A stretch of 64,000 nt of DNA from Dryococelus australis (GCA_029891345.1 CM056993.1:227274924-227338923), one strand, 5' to 3'. Positions 1-12,261 are shown, counted from the stretch's first letter. A program made the numbers and translations. Notes: generated by a model not told the origin, from the sequence alone.

Positions 1-12
1 TCCCAGGTATAT

Positions 13-432
13 GCTGTTCACGGTAAAATGAGCACTTTTGATAGCCCTGCTTAAGATCTACTTGTATGCACGTTGTGTATTCCTCCGCCTTATGAAAAAT
101 TTACATTGCCATGGTCCTCATCACTTTATTCATGCGTGGGTCAAGTGAAATTCTAAAATTATTAGACAAGGAAATACTTTACAAATCTACTTATTTTTAC
201 ACTTATGTGCATTAAAAAAAAACAGAAAGCGAAGGAAATAATATTAAGCTAACACAAATTGTTACCTAACACTTTTTATTCAACGTTAAGATATAGAACT
301 ACTTCATATCCATCGTTACAACTTTACTGGGCGAATGTCACTCACTGCGCCCATTAATAAAATATATACATGCAGAGGCAGTGACTTTTTTCTAATGTTC
401 ATTTATATAGTGCTCGCTTTATCGTGAACAGA
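13..432. mobile_element. MITE-like element, family A, copy 1
   Basis: The left end reads GCTGTTCACGGTAAAATGAG and the right end, read on the other strand, GTCTGTTCACGATAAAGCGA, so the element has terminal inverted repeats of about 23-28 bp. It is about 420 bp long with no coding capacity. The interior matches the copy at 3146-3562 in opposite orientation, including the stretches around CATTGCCATGG and the CAGAAAGCGAA motif. Non-autonomous DNA transposon is the best reading; the superfamily is not determined. Confidence 0.75.
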
Positions 433-3145
433 CGCTAAGGCACGTGTGTGTTTGTAATTCTCTCGGTAGTATTGCATTTGTTTCTGCATCTCTAACGATA
501 TTGCGATCAACGAGGCGTCAAGACCAACCTACCACATATTTTGTTAAATCTTCATCAAAATTATTTGTATCCATGTAGGTAGAGGAAAGTAGGCTAAATG
601 GTTGTATAGAAAACTTCTTGTTATCGTGGTTTTAAGAATCCAACTTTCTATTATGTTTTAACACCTTGAATCTAACGTGGATAGGGAATACAATTCACGC
701 AGACACACGAGAAAGATAACAATCTAAAAGTTCTGTGAACATGCATACAAGAACACACTCCACCTGTCTTAAGTGAGTTACGATTAAAATAAAAAATTGA
801 ATTTCTTAACTTCATGGCGAATAGCGACCGATTGATGTACGTTACTATCACACACATCCCTGTAAATATCAATTTGCACATTCAGTTGCATCATAAGTTC
901 TTTTAAAATAGTTTAATGATAGCACGGAAACTACGTTTCAGAAAATAAGTAATTACATTGCAAAGCTGTTACACAAACATTTAATCGGACATTCCCTAAT
1001 CAACGCAAATCTTAACGTACAAAATATTACCGTAAGCGCACGAAACCCAATGTTGTTTGTTGTTTACAAACCAGACAAAAGTGGGTCGATATTTTGCTTG
1101 TTCGCGCAAGTTCGTTTGCCCCTCAGCTAACATCGTGACATACGTCAGTAGTTTAGTGGCTTCCATTGGTCCAGCCACCCTTTAACTGAGTTCTATCGCC
1201 GCACTGGCCTTGAGCAGTCGTATCCCTAGACGCACACAACATGATTGCTTCCAAGCACGAAACACGAACCATCGTTTATCGCATAGCCATCAGAAATTAC
1301 CTAGTGTTCTATGGTTAAGCACCCCACTACTGTTCAATGAAAAATGTATGTAAAACTGAAATAGTGTTCTTCACTCATGCATTATTTCACACACGTTATT
1401 AAAACCCTTATATCACTTTATATGTTCTCGTCACTCAGTGAACTAAGGCACGGTAAAGTCATTTCAAGGTTTAACATTTCAGGACACCATACTTCAAAAA
1501 TAGATTCTTTGAGCTACTATTCGTTAAATCAGGACCATCGATACGTTGTCCTTGAACGCCAATACCAGCGACATCAAAACTCGATAGAAAACGACGAGAG
1601 AAAAGTAACCAACCTCACCTGGATGCCAAAACCAGAAACAAAAATGGCGGATGTAAGTACTATGTGGCGTCAGCACTCTGATATCAGAGTATGTAACGGA
1701 AGCTGGGCGACAACAGTTCCCCTAGTGGTCAGCGATGTAGACATGAGGGACGCCATTATTGCCCCTAGGGAACACCACAAACAAAAGATAATCGGAAACA
1801 AAATTGCGGCTGGGTGACGCCAGCAAAAGAACAAGGAAAAACAAATTTCCGACATAAGACGGTAATCCAAGATGGCGGCAGAACCCACAGTTTGCAAGCC
1901 GTACCCCCGGCACATCATTTTGTATTTACTAAAGTGTACTTGTTAAGATTACAGATAAAAAAGTTGCAATTTCTTTCAGCATCATTCCGAACCGTGAGAA
2001 TTTCGTTGTAGTGCTGTATTTTTAAGGTCATCAGAAAGTATGTTTCGAAGTGAGTTTTTTTTCTTTTTTTTCGTTATCTACGCTCTTAAGAAATTATTCA
2101 GAAATTTACCACACCAGTGTATACGCTTAGTGAGAAAGCAGGAATGGTAATGTTTTCCCCTATACATTCAAATTAGCTTTCCTACATTTGCTCAGGAAAC
2201 AGTCAAATTGCACAGGGAAGTTCCCAACTCTGTATAGTAGCGCTGCTAAACAGTAGCTTGATGCGTGTGGTATTATTACCATACACTGTATAGGTTAAAA
2301 ACTTCCATTACAGTCTAGGAAGTTTAACAGAAAATATTTTACAGTGTAGACGCTAAGTAAACCACCCACTTAATTCATAAACAGCTTTTCAATCACAGTG
2401 AAATATATATCCCCCCCCCCCCCTTTCGCCAGAAAAGCTAGCTGCATTTATTATACAACAACGAGAACTTTATCTGGTCAACATGAAGTGCCTCGCAGCA
2501 GGATCCAGTCTGCGGTTTAAAATTTGATGTCTCAGGTCACAGCCTATTCAATTTTACGTACCAAGGCTTCAACTGCTTGATAAGTTCAGGTGCTCAAAGT
2601 CATGTTAGTAAAAATATATAGTCTGGTAGGACTCGTTTAACTTGGACACCAAGCGTAAGAATTAAAGAATTTCTTTATTTTTCCTCATACATCTCGTTTT
2701 TTATTCCAGATTTTTAATCCCAATGCCATATAGAGAACGCGGTTACGGGCGAGGAAAAAAATAAACGAGAAAATTTTAAGGTCGGTAAACCACTGCAGCA
2801 CGAACTAAAACCTGACTAAATACAGGCAAACAGTGATACTGTTTTTAAAACTATGTAACTGTTTTAACACTGCTGCATGCTTAGGATGATTTATCCAGAA
2901 CGACACACTGAAGTTAAGAATTTGTGAATTTTACATTTTATATGATTATCTCCTCAAAGGAAAATTAGCAAACAGGAGAGTACTCTACAATGATGAGTAA
3001 TTTTATAGACAAAATATTAAAGTAAGAGTAGCAGACTACGAAATGCTTAGCTATACACTGCATTTTAATTTTTCAAAGTTATTTAAATGACATGTTAAGA
3101 AATATCAGCCTACGGATTTTTTTTTCCCCAGTATACACTAGTAAA
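433..3145. other. AT-rich stretch, no recognised gene
   Basis: No recognisable gene or repeat was found apart from a poly-C tract at 2411-2424 and a more GC-rich part at about 1540-1910. That part contains two ATGGCGG motifs, in contexts AAAATGGCGGATG and CAAGATGGCGGCAG. Confidence 0.4.
1377..1817 (+). other. unrecognised 146-codon open frame
   Basis: The frame is open for 146 codons from an ATG at 1377. The product is basic and polar, with no signal peptide, membrane segment or motif that I recognise. The second half falls in the GC-richer block and is overlapped by open frames on the minus strand (1670-1918, 1722-1913), which suggests that base composition rather than selection keeps it open. 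There is no promoter, splice pattern or partner gene to support it. It may be chance or part of an unrecognised repeat. Confidence 0.12.
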
Positions 3146-3562
3146 GGCCTTTCATGATAAAGTGAGCACTTTTAAAATCAAGCTTAGAAGAAAGTCACTG
3201 CTCCTACCTGTATATATTCTAACGGACGCACTGAGTGAAATGCGCACAGTAAAGTTGGCAACGATAGATGGCAAGTAGTTTCATATCTTAATGTCGAATA
3301 AAAATAGTTATGTGACCATTTGGGATAACTAATTATTTCTTTCGCTTTCTGTTTTTTATGTATCGAAGCGTAAAAATGAGCAGATTTGTAAAATATTTAC
3401 TTGTCTTATGATGTCACGGTTTCACTGGACTGACGCATGGAGAAAGTGTCATGTGAGGCCCATGGCAATGTTAATTTTACGTAAGGCGGAAGAATACGCA
3501 ACGTGCATACAAGTGGATCTTAAGCAGGGCTTTCAAAAGTGCTCAGTTTACTGTGAACATCC
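3146..3562. mobile_element. MITE-like element, family A, copy 2
   Basis: The left end reads GGCCTTTCATGATAAAGTGA and the right end on the opposite strand GGATGTTCACAGTAAACTGA. Both run on into GCACTTTT. The length (417 bp) matches copy 1, and the interior is the reverse complement of copy 1 along its whole length, with substitutions. The 61-codon plus-strand frame at 3408-3593 lies in the element and is not a gene. Confidence 0.75.
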
Positions 3563-4074
3563 TGAGAAAAAAAAAAATTACCCGTGGGCATAAAGAGCAC
3601 ATACGGACGTACCAGTTATGAATTAACACAGCACAACACAGCACATATAAGGCATGTGATAGTAAATGTTTTAATTGTTGCTTATTAGCGTCCACGCACG
3701 CTTTATGTAAGTTGGCTCACATGGATCGTGAATTAACATGGCAAATGAAACTGGGACTTCCTTTTGAACACAGCACACACATATCCATGCTTTATGTGAG
3801 GTTCTAGACCTGGTTTCATCATTTTGTCGGCTGATGGTTCGAACAAGTACACCCGCGGAAATGAGCGATTCAAGTGGTGTTGCCTAGGTATGCAGACGGA
3901 GGTAGCTTGTCATCTCGTAGGTAGGAAAAATGAAGATCTGCACATGGTTGCCTCCTCAGGCAGGGACACGTGTGTGTAAGAGGAGGCTGGCGCTAATACG
4001 AGCCGTCTGCAGAATGTATCAGGTGAGACGAGATGGAGGTGGAGACGCACCAGAATGCACACCGTGAAATAAAC
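3563..4074. other. no recognised feature
   Basis: Mixed-composition DNA with no gene or repeat that I could support. A short motif recurs around 3625-3650 (CAGCACA). Confidence 0.4.
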
Positions 4075-4205
4075 GGGATAGCTTCGAGAAAAACCCATGC
4101 TAGGGAAGTTTCCGCCACTCTCCCCACATGAGAACAACCGAGCGAAAATTTCTCTCACACCGAAGTCTGAGATCGAACATGGGACCTCAGAAGTTGTGTG
4201 CGGCC
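4075..4205 (-). repeat. SINE fragment (tRNA-derived, minus strand)
   Basis: On the minus strand a B-box-like sequence (TGTTCGATCTCAG) is followed by a tail that includes the complement of CGAGAAAAACCC. The same head-plus-tail order occurs at 41040-41170 (minus) and 39915-40090 (plus), so this is a diverged member of a dispersed SINE family. The A box is not clear here. Confidence 0.5.
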
Positions 4206-5317
4206 GGTAAAGGAAAATAAGGAAACAAACTCATACTAAGGGGTTATTACTCTTCAGAATGATGATATTTCCACTAAATAATACACCTGTTCTGCCCTGC
4301 ATTCACGATTTACGCACTATAGAATCATGCATAAAACAATGAATATCACAAATATCGATTTCTACAATCACGTAAGATATTTAAGAAAAATAATTGGGAT
4401 TGCTGGGGAAAAATTAACAATAATAACAGTAGTGCAAAAATATTACCGAGCTATATAAATGTAGTAGAGCTAAACGATTATTATTTTTCATTTATGCGCT
4501 ATTTTTATATTAGCAATCGACATTTGTGTAGCCTAAGTCATTTGTAAAGTGTTATAAACATAATGTGCGTTCTCGCAAAAAAGTAAGAACTGTATTTCTC
4601 ACTACAACCCAATGAAACATAAAATTAGTTGTTATTTCACAAACACAAAAAGAAATTAAACTAAAATATGAATAAATAATGCAAATGAAATGAAAAAATA
4701 CTTTTTTTTTTTTAATTATACACTTTTGTAGCATTATAATTAGATGCACATTACAATGTATCCATCTCTGTTAGTAAGTCAAGATGCTCAAAAAAATTTT
4801 GGAGTAGATACACTAAGTGCAATTAACGATTAATGTCATGAAAACTTTAGTGACTTTCACAAATCTAAATTTGCTATCGTGTTAAGCGACACGTATTTGG
4901 TCAAATATTCAAATATAAAAAAGTAAATTTTATTCTTTGGTGCATACCTAATTTCGAGCAGATTTATTAGAATTTGTTCTTACTAATGAGTGAGATATAT
5001 TTTCTTGGAGAGAGTTTTCTGTACAGCGTATTGAAAGTCAGCTTAAATAAAATCATACATTTGAATCTACACTGAGCTAAAGAAACTAAACTAAACACTG
5101 GCTAAACACAGGTGCTTTCGATTCTGGTACAGTTCAGTCTTCAGATAAACGTCATACACAGAGTTACTGAAGAGTTGGCTACCAATCACACACTTTCACA
5201 TAAATATATACATACTATACCACCGGTATAGAGACTACTTAAGATTGTCAGTTTCTAACAAGAATAATGTTATGTTCTTGGCGTGAAATGTAAACATTGT
5301 AAATGCGATGGTGAGAC
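4206..5317. other. AT-rich, no recognised feature
   Basis: Strongly AT-rich sequence with an A/T homopolymer near 4700. No gene, RNA or repeat family was recognised. Confidence 0.4.
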
Positions 5318-5725
5318 ATGGAACAACTTTTCCTTATTCGCTGCCAACTTTACTACGAGTATTTCATTCAGCACTTACGGTACAATCAGTGCAGTTACCG
5401 GCAGAGACTTTTTTCGAAGGTTGATTCCAAAAGTGTAGACTTTCCCGTGAAGAGCCTATACTGCACGTGTCGGTGTGATTGTAAAGAGGTTCTGACGTGA
5501 GAACAGCTTAGAAAGCGTTGCTGTGGCGTGTCTGTCCCAGAGCAGCTGGCCGTGTGGTGTGGTTGTCAAACACAGTTGTGCGTCTTCTGCGAGGGAAAAT
5601 GGCAAGTTCTAAGTGTCGCCCGACAGCTGACGCCGACAATAACTGCGCGTCATCTTAGCTCCGCTAGTCGGCAACTCCCTCATAAGGAAAACCGATCATC
5701 ATCGCAGATACCATCGAGTTAGAGG
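5318..5725 (+). other. GC-richer segment with two short unrecognised open frames
   Basis: Two adjacent plus-strand frames of 60 codons (5318-5500) and 64 codons (5528-5722) occupy a segment richer in G+C than its surroundings. Neither product resembles a family I know, and the first ends before the second begins in another frame. They could be exon pieces, but no splice sites decide the matter; composition alone could also keep them open. Confidence 0.12.
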
Positions 5726-5734
5726 TTGAACGCC

Positions 5735-5835
5735 CTCGCGACTTCACAGAGCGAGGTGGTTTCCCTAAATCACTCGAGACAAATGCTGCGGCTGTTTCTT
5801 ACTACACGCCAAGTCAAGTTCTTTCCATGTCCCTG
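5735..5835 (+). repeat. SINE tail fragment
   Basis: GAGCGAGGTGG is followed directly by TTTCCCTAAATCACTC, a sequence that normally lies well downstream in insect SINEs whose head is ACCGAGCGAGGTGG. The tRNA part between them appears to be missing, so this looks like an internally deleted copy. The family assignment rests on recalled consensus and the related copy at 13468. Confidence 0.45.
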
Positions 5836-6631
5836 CATCATCGAGTAACTAGCTTCGCGACCTCGCTGCCTTGCCTGGCTTTCACATTTGACAGTTCGTA
5901 AACGTATATTTTTGAAATGACCGCATTTAATGGTTACTAATGTAGTATTTCACATCCATGATTTTGATCTATATTCTCTTAGATGCATTTGTAGTGTGAA
6001 ATATCTGCGGGAAAACGACAAAATCCAGGAAATCGCCTAGAAAAATGAGCTTGGTTGTAAAATAGGAAAGTAAATTACATGCTGGTGATGTAATAATACT
6101 TACCTGCTAACGAATATATAAATTAACAGCTTCTAACGTTGGCAGTGCCGTACAAGTTACTCCGTTACAAGTTACAGATGAATACGGTGTTGTTCTCTCG
6201 TTAAACTGCACATCTGCAAATCTTCACTTGTATGCACCTTACCAGTTTCTGCTACCTCAAATCTCCATCCCAGAGTTGTCAACATAGTGATTTTCTCAAC
6301 AGATCTGGTGATTTCAGAAGATGGTCTGGTTGGCAAATTTCATATTTTCCAAATGCCGAGAAGTTAGTAACTGCCGTAAGTCTGGTGGGAAAAATCAAGA
6401 CGTAAGATATTTTTTCTTTAGTCATCGGGATTGTTCATTTCCCTGTAATATAATAACAAGATTATACACACTTGGAAAGAGCATGGGAATATTTTGACAT
6501 TGCATGTTACGCGTTTTATTACATACTATTATATTTTTATAAGTAGTAATGTACACTGTCTCTTACGGGAATGAAAAAGTTTGGAGACGTCGTAGGCTTG
6601 ACGCAACCATTACTACTACACAGTAAAAAGG

Positions 6632-6707
6632 TTTCTATGTAGTCATTGAGAGTTGTGGGTTTGTTTCTATGTATTCATTCAAAGTTGTGGGTTTGTAGCT
6701 ATGTATA
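6632..6707. repeat. short direct repeat (two 32-bp units plus partial third)
   Basis: TTTCTATGTA...TTGTGGGTTTG occurs twice back to back (6632-6663, 6664-6695), with a partial third unit (TAGCTATGTATAGG). It lies just upstream of the inverted-repeat element at 6737. Confidence 0.7.
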
Positions 6708-6736
6708 GGATGTTCATAGGTAGAGTATGTCTGATG

Positions 6737-6961
6737 CTGTAAATTGGGGTGAAATTGGTTAGCAGGGGTGAGATTGATCACATGATCACATGTTAAGGCA
6801 AGTTACATATGTGGGTGTAAGTGATCAGTCAGGGTGGGATCGATAACAAGATAGTTTTCTGTACATGTTTAGGCCAGGTATCACATCTGACATTAATATT
6901 TATAGAACATTTACATGTGATCAATCTCACCTCTGCTAAACAAATTCACCCCACTTTACTG
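6737..6961. mobile_element. MITE-like element, family B
   Basis: About 39-44 bp at the left (CTGTAAATTGGGGTGAAATT and on to GATTGATCACATG) is repeated in inverted orientation at the right end (6918-6961), with few mismatches. The element is about 225 bp long and non-coding. Internal partial repeats of the GGGTGAGATTGATCA type lie near 6800-6845. The terminal TA target duplication is not certain. Confidence 0.75.
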
Positions 6962-7921
6962 TGGGTGTTTCTTGTTAATTTTTAATTCTTTCAATTTCGT
7001 ACGGTGATGGTTACCAACTGTAACAAGGAAAAAATAACATTTCAAGCTGCTTAATGAAATATTTTATACGATTGTATTTTATCTTAATTTTAATTTGCAT
7101 TAGAATAGGAGAAAAATCGGGTGCTCTCCTGATGATTTTTGTTTATTTTGTGTAGGGATTTTCCCTCAAAAAAGTTGGCTACTGTGGTCCGCCCGCCGAT
7201 CCCCGATGTTCTCTCGCCTCGGGCAACCTTCAGAGCGTTTCTCGGTCGAGTAGCTGCTTGACACACTTCCATGCACCGTTCTTGTGACGCCCATACAGGT
7301 GCTCTCTCGCTACAGAACTACGGAACACACCCGCAGGATAGCCTGCTCAAAACCAACCAAGTCTTAAAGGCCGATTCTCATTTGAAGTTGGCTTGTGGAT
7401 CCTTGTGTTGACAGAGCGTTGTTGTCAGTTCAAATAAATATATCGCTGCAGTGTATTCACACTTCATTAAGACGGACGTTAAGTTAAAATTTTTAAACGA
7501 GAATATACCCAATACCAAAATAAAGTAAAATAAACTTAGTGTTAGCCAATCAGATTGAAATGAAGTAGCAGGTTTTGGTTCCTTCGGGGACAATGGGGTC
7601 TGGGATCATAGAATAAATATGAGGTAGACCTCTCATTTGTCTTCTGCGCCTGTACCCAACATTGACCTACCCCAAAGGAACACAACTGTTAAAAACCAGG
7701 GGTCACATGTAGTTGTAATGCCATATTGTTGGGCAGACTTTGGGTAAACGTTTGCACACCAGTTTTTCCAATGCATAAGTGTGCTTCGTAGAGTGAGAAA
7801 AAAAAAGAAGCAAGCCCACTTAATGTTTTGAAAACTATCGTGCAATTTCTAATATTTTTATGTGACTACGATACACACGATTAAGTCTGTGCACCCAGCA
7901 GTATATTACTATAGCACTATA
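6962..7921. other. no recognised gene
   Basis: Contains a short GC-rich patch (7180-7320) and several short minus-strand frames (7090-7272, 7378-7593, 7633-7845) whose products resemble nothing I recognise. Confidence 0.35.
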
Positions 7922-8130
7922 GGCTGTTCACGGTAAAGTGAACACTTTTGAGGCCCTAGTAACCTTTCCCTGTCAGCCATTTAAAATCCTTCAACCACCA
8001 TTAAAAATTAATATTGCCATGTAAATAATAAACACGGATGTTAACGTCTAATGCTAAAATAAAACATCTTTATTGACTATTATTCCAAACGTATGGGCAT
8101 TCAAAAGTGCTCACTTTACCGTGAACGGCC
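7922..8130. mobile_element. MITE-like element, family A, copy 3 (short form)
   Basis: The best-preserved ends of the family: GGCTGTTCACGGTAAAGTGA at the left, and at the right the complement of GGCCGTTCACGGTAAAGTGA. Both continue into a similar ACACTTTTGA or GCACTTTTGA, so the inverted repeats are about 30 bp. The element is flanked by TA on both sides, consistent with a TA target duplication. It is half as long as copies 1 and 2; the shared TATTGCCATG motif shows it is an internal deletion derivative. Confidence 0.8.
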
Positions 8131-8153
8131 TATACCGTACTTTCCCCGTACTA

Positions 8154-8815
8154 TTACTGTAGTCCATTCAGATAACAAGCAATAACAGCAGCTCCATCGC
8201 ATGTTTGCGATACCAGTTTTTCGCTGCAGATGTACTCGTCTACTAATTTAAAAACATGATCTGCCAATGCTACTTCTGATGCTATGTCGGTATTTACGAC
8301 AGTAAACCCGAGAAATCTTTCTTTAAAGTTGCCCTCACTTGTCACATAGCGTAATAAAGCCGAAAGCTGCGACATGTTCGCAATCTGTCGTTTCTGCTCG
8401 GATTAATGTCACAAAAAGTCAACATAAATTGTACTTTAATTTCTCTCACGATCAACTAGGTGACACTTTCTATAACGTCATTTTGCGAGAGTTCGTGTTT
8501 GTAAGCAGGTTTATGAAAATTGTTCAAGCCACTAAGACAGGTTTAATTCCATGTTAATTTATTCTATCTAAACCTTAAATGTAGTCAACGATAAAAATTT
8601 TAATTCTATTTACATCCTGTAAGCCATTTGTGGGAGCTGTAAGAATTATTCCTAAAGTCTCTTCTGCATTTCACACCACTTGATTTCGCCTTTGTTACAA
8701 TGCACATGTCTGGGGTCGGCCCACCACGAAAAATTAAATTTATTTTCTCTTCATAACTGCTTATACTGAAATATGAACTGAGAAATTCTTCTACCATACA
8801 GTCGCATGTCATCAC
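8154..8815 (-). pseudogene. hAT-type transposase remnant (ZMYM1/TTF-like)
   Basis: Two minus-strand pieces are in the expected order. The upstream piece (8606-8815, 69 codons) ends in HKWLTGCK, as in the segment before the TTF-type zinc finger of ZMYM1-like hAT proteins. The downstream piece (8154-8375, 73 codons) carries SQLSALLRYV, ERFLGF and QTCDGAAVIACYLNGLQ. These match the start of the hAT RNase-H-like catalytic region, where DET(T/S)D and QTYDGAxVMxGxxNGxQ are typical. A degraded ETTD-like sequence lies just upstream in a different frame. Stops and frameshifts separate the pieces, and the C-terminal half is absent. The MITE at 7922-8130 abuts the broken end, so it may have inserted there. 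hAT class is fairly certain; the exact family is not. Confidence 0.65.
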
Positions 8816-9159
8816 CTGCTTGTACTGTTTGCTGTCATCTCTCTACTTTCCCTACCGAGCTGCCAGCAGCCTCGTGCCTCCCTCCCCCTCTCTGGCGCAA
8901 GGTCCTTCCCAACGCCTCTACTCACAGCGCCCTAAGAAATCGCTCTTGGTTCCCTTGGACTGGCTGATACGCTCAGTGTGCCTATGTCATCTGGCTACAA
9001 TTTACTGTACACTGAGAAACTGCAAGTCAGGTGAAATATAACCAAATAAATGTAACAGTTAAAAATATTACCTTATTGCCTTTAAAAAAAGCTGTTTCTT
9101 TCACATAGAAACTCGTGATTACTTGTAAAACACCGGTCAGAACGCGATACCAACAATTT
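8816..9159. other. no recognised feature
   Basis: Transitional sequence with a C-rich patch around 8860-8930. The 73-codon frame at 8820-9041 is unremarkable. Confidence 0.3.
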
Positions 9160-9780
9160 TACGAGTAGAGGGATGGGGTGGGCGAAGAAGGTTAGCTTCT
9201 CCTAAGCCGCGTTATAAGATGAAATACAACTGGCCGCGCTGAGGAGCTCGTCATGTTTCAACTGCCGGGTGCGCCTGGAAATGCCCGAATGTGGATGTTC
9301 AAGGGGAGGCTATGCACAGAAAAACCCAGTGACGAAGGGAATGGCGAGCCCGAAAGTGAGGCCGGAAACACACGACACCGGAAAACGACGACCTGTACCC
9401 GTCCCCGGGCGCCTGGCCGGGTTCATTTTAGCCTTGCACCGTGCCGTGGAGCTGGCCGTGTGTTCCCGGACTGTGGACGCGGACCACCGGAGTTGGCAGG
9501 GGGCAAGAGAGACTGTGCGGCTACAGCCTGTGTCACATGTACACCGAGGTCGCCGAAGATAGAGAACTGAAAGCTGGAACAGCCAATCAGAACTCGTCTG
9601 CTTTTTCCGCACAAGCCACGCCAAGTAGGGCCCACGCCGAAACTGTCTGCTCACTGAAAGAGCTGGTGCGCCGATATTTCCCGTTTTTAAAAATGGCGAG
9701 AGTTTTTTAAAGAGGGAGCGGTTGATTTACCACGTACGTGAAAGACGTTCGTTCGGAAACCAGTCGTAGCAACTCTAACT
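9160..9780 (+). promoter_or_regulatory. CpG-rich segment, possible promoter/first-exon region
   Basis: This is one of the few CpG-dense, GC-rich stretches in the window. It contains an NF-Y-like CCAAT box in a good context (AGCCAATCAG, 9581-9590) and a YY1-like AAATGGCGAG (9691-9700) about 105 bp further on. Several overlapping open frames of 70-114 codons on both strands are explained by the GC content; none has a recognisable product. A gene start on the plus strand is possible, but no splice structure was found. It may equally be part of an unrecognised transposon. Confidence 0.25.
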
Positions 9781-10429
9781 AGATAATAAACTAAATGAGA
9801 GACATTGACAAGAAATTGCAGTATTTATGGCAGAATCGCGTAAGTTGCTATGCATTGTGGCTTAAAAAGAAAGCTATGCAGGCTTAAAAAGAAAGACAGA
9901 CTGGTCGGGGAGGTGAGATATAACATATGGAACGAGAAATATTCCGTTTCAGTACAACTATAGTATTCGGAACGACTTTATGGAAGTAGTACGTACGACC
10001 CCATAGTTTCATATTGAACCTATGGTTCCCTAGGTTCCATGGAATATTCGCCCGTGTCCTAGAGAGATTTACAAATGTGACTGTGAAGAGTAGCCAGCGA
10101 ATGTCCATGGATATATCGCAGGAGCATAGTTGGGAGAATTACGTCACATTTAGACGATGGGGAATGTCTACTTGATGACTCCGTCTATGGAGTATCAACG
10201 TGGATAATGACACCTTTCAAACCACCCACTAATTAAGCAGAAAGAAATTCCAACCTGTTCCATTCCATTCGAATTCACACTAAAACGCTAAAATTAAGCT
10301 AGCTTGCCAACAATTGCATCACGGAGGTAGGATTCGGAGTATCAACTTCGTATATAATCAGACTGATGTGTTCAAAGATAGGGTTCACTAACCTGATATA
10401 TTTACACGGCCTTCGTTTAAAAAATAAGT
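9781..10429. other. no recognised feature
   Basis: No gene or repeat family recognised. A small direct duplication (GCTTAAAAAGAAAG) occurs twice at about 9860-9895. Confidence 0.35.
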
Positions 10430-12258
10430 GTCTGATACACTAACAACACACAAGTTTACATGGCCTAACATAATGCCACTTGTGCAATAAATCTTGTGGC
10501 AATCGGTTGATTGGTAAGGTTAAATACCTTATTTTCTTAATTGGTACTACTTCACAAAACTGCCTAAAAATGTTCTTTATACTATGCGTCTAAAATATAC
10601 CATTAGTATAAAAAGTTTTATTGAATGTTGTTAAATTGTTAAATAGATATGCAAATATATCCAAATATTTGTGTTGCCGAACTTTTGAAAATCATTCTCT
10701 GACCCAATTTAAATCATGTAACTTTATTTAACCATCTGAAGGTATGCAACATTTTAAGGAAATTAGTTGAATTGTTCCGGAAGTATAGAAAAATTTTCAA
10801 TTTACTCACCTGACACCATTTTGCAAAAATTTCTCCACAAATTTTATCTCTATGCATAAATAATTCTTATAATTAATACTATTTAGCATACAAAAATTGG
10901 TTTGAATTTTGTTGAAACGTTTCATAGATACAACCAATTAATATGAATTATTTATATAAACCCCATTAAAACATATCTGCCCCACAAAACGCGTGTTAAT
11001 TTACATACCCCACTGTAGCAATAGTTGCATGAAATTTTGGTATGAATCAGTTGAATGATCCCCGAGATACCGAATAAAAACTCCATTGGTCACGTGACGA
11101 TCTTCATAAATGTAGGACAAAAAGGTTATTTATTAGCATTTTCAATGTTTTAAAGATAAATTTAAAACGTTTTACATTGTTTCATTGATATAACCCACTA
11201 AGCTAAAATATTTATATATGCACCATTCAGAAAATAAGAGACTTACACACTTAAAACATATAAATTAATACGGCCTACCACAGTACATCTTCTTAGCCAA
11301 ATGTGGAAAAAAAAATCGTCATAAAAATGTTATTATTTCATGATATCTATCTTCCATGATATCTATCTTCCAAAATGACTGAGAAATGATGACGTGCATA
11401 GAAAACATTTGATGGATATAAATTATACTGTAAGCATACAAATTTAAGATGATTTTTTTTTTTTTTTTTACAGTTTCGTAGTTAAAATAATTTTGAGCTA
11501 AATTCTTTATATGGCCGCAATTTTGAAAATATGTGTGTTTGACCCTCTCGAAGTTTATCAGTTTACATAGCCTGCCATAGTGGTACTTGTTTGCCAAATT
11601 TGGTATAAATCAGTGGTTTTTCGGAGATATCCTGTATTTCGAATTTTCCATATAGTAATATTTATCAAAATGGCGTACAAAAGAGAATTTGTGTGGACAA
11701 ATTTGATGGTAGTTAAATATACCAGTGTTTCATTGCTATTAATTACGTGATTTCGACTAATTAACATGTAAAACAAAAATATTTATATAGTCGCCATTTT
11801 AAAATAAGTGCTTACCATACCTAAAAAAAAAAATGTCATTTGACATTACCCACCGCAGTACTACTTGTTTACCATATTTGGTAGGAATCTGACAATTGTT
11901 ACCCCGGATATTACCTACATAAAAACTTGATTAACTCATGTAACGTTATCTTCAAAAATGGCCTACAAAAGTGGCTGTTGTTAGGCATATATGATGCTTC
12001 TAATGGATACTTTCTGCGAACAAAATTGTTATGAAATTTTCAAACGATAAAGTGGTTAAACCGTATCATCCAAAAATATTTGCATGATTGCCATCCTGAA
12101 AATAAGTGCCTTAAAAAGTTGAATTACTTACATTTACCTGGCCTATCATAGTACTACTTATGTGCAAAATTTGGCGAAAATTGGTTGAGTAGTTTTCGAT
12201 ATATAATGTAAAGGCTTAAATTTTCTCATGTGACGCTATCTTCCAAAACAGCATACCA
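10430..12258. repeat. degenerate tandem array, about 280-bp unit
   Basis: Each unit carries a recognisable core: (G)CCTAxCATAGTACTACTTGT, then xCCAAATTTGGTATxAATCxGTTGA, a purine-rich ATATC patch, and CTCATGTGACGxTATCTTCxAAAATGGC. Cores start near 10460, 10730, 11010, 11275, 11570, 11850 and 12140, giving spacings of 265-295 bp and about 6.5 units. The units are considerably diverged. No open frame runs through the array. It looks like an old satellite or the tandem portion of a large element. Confidence 0.7.
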
Positions 12259-12261
12259 ACA

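Noticed and set aside
9253..9710. Overlapping frames up to 114 codons on both strands
   Set aside because: High G+C makes stop codons rare here; products show no recognisable domain and no frame is favoured.
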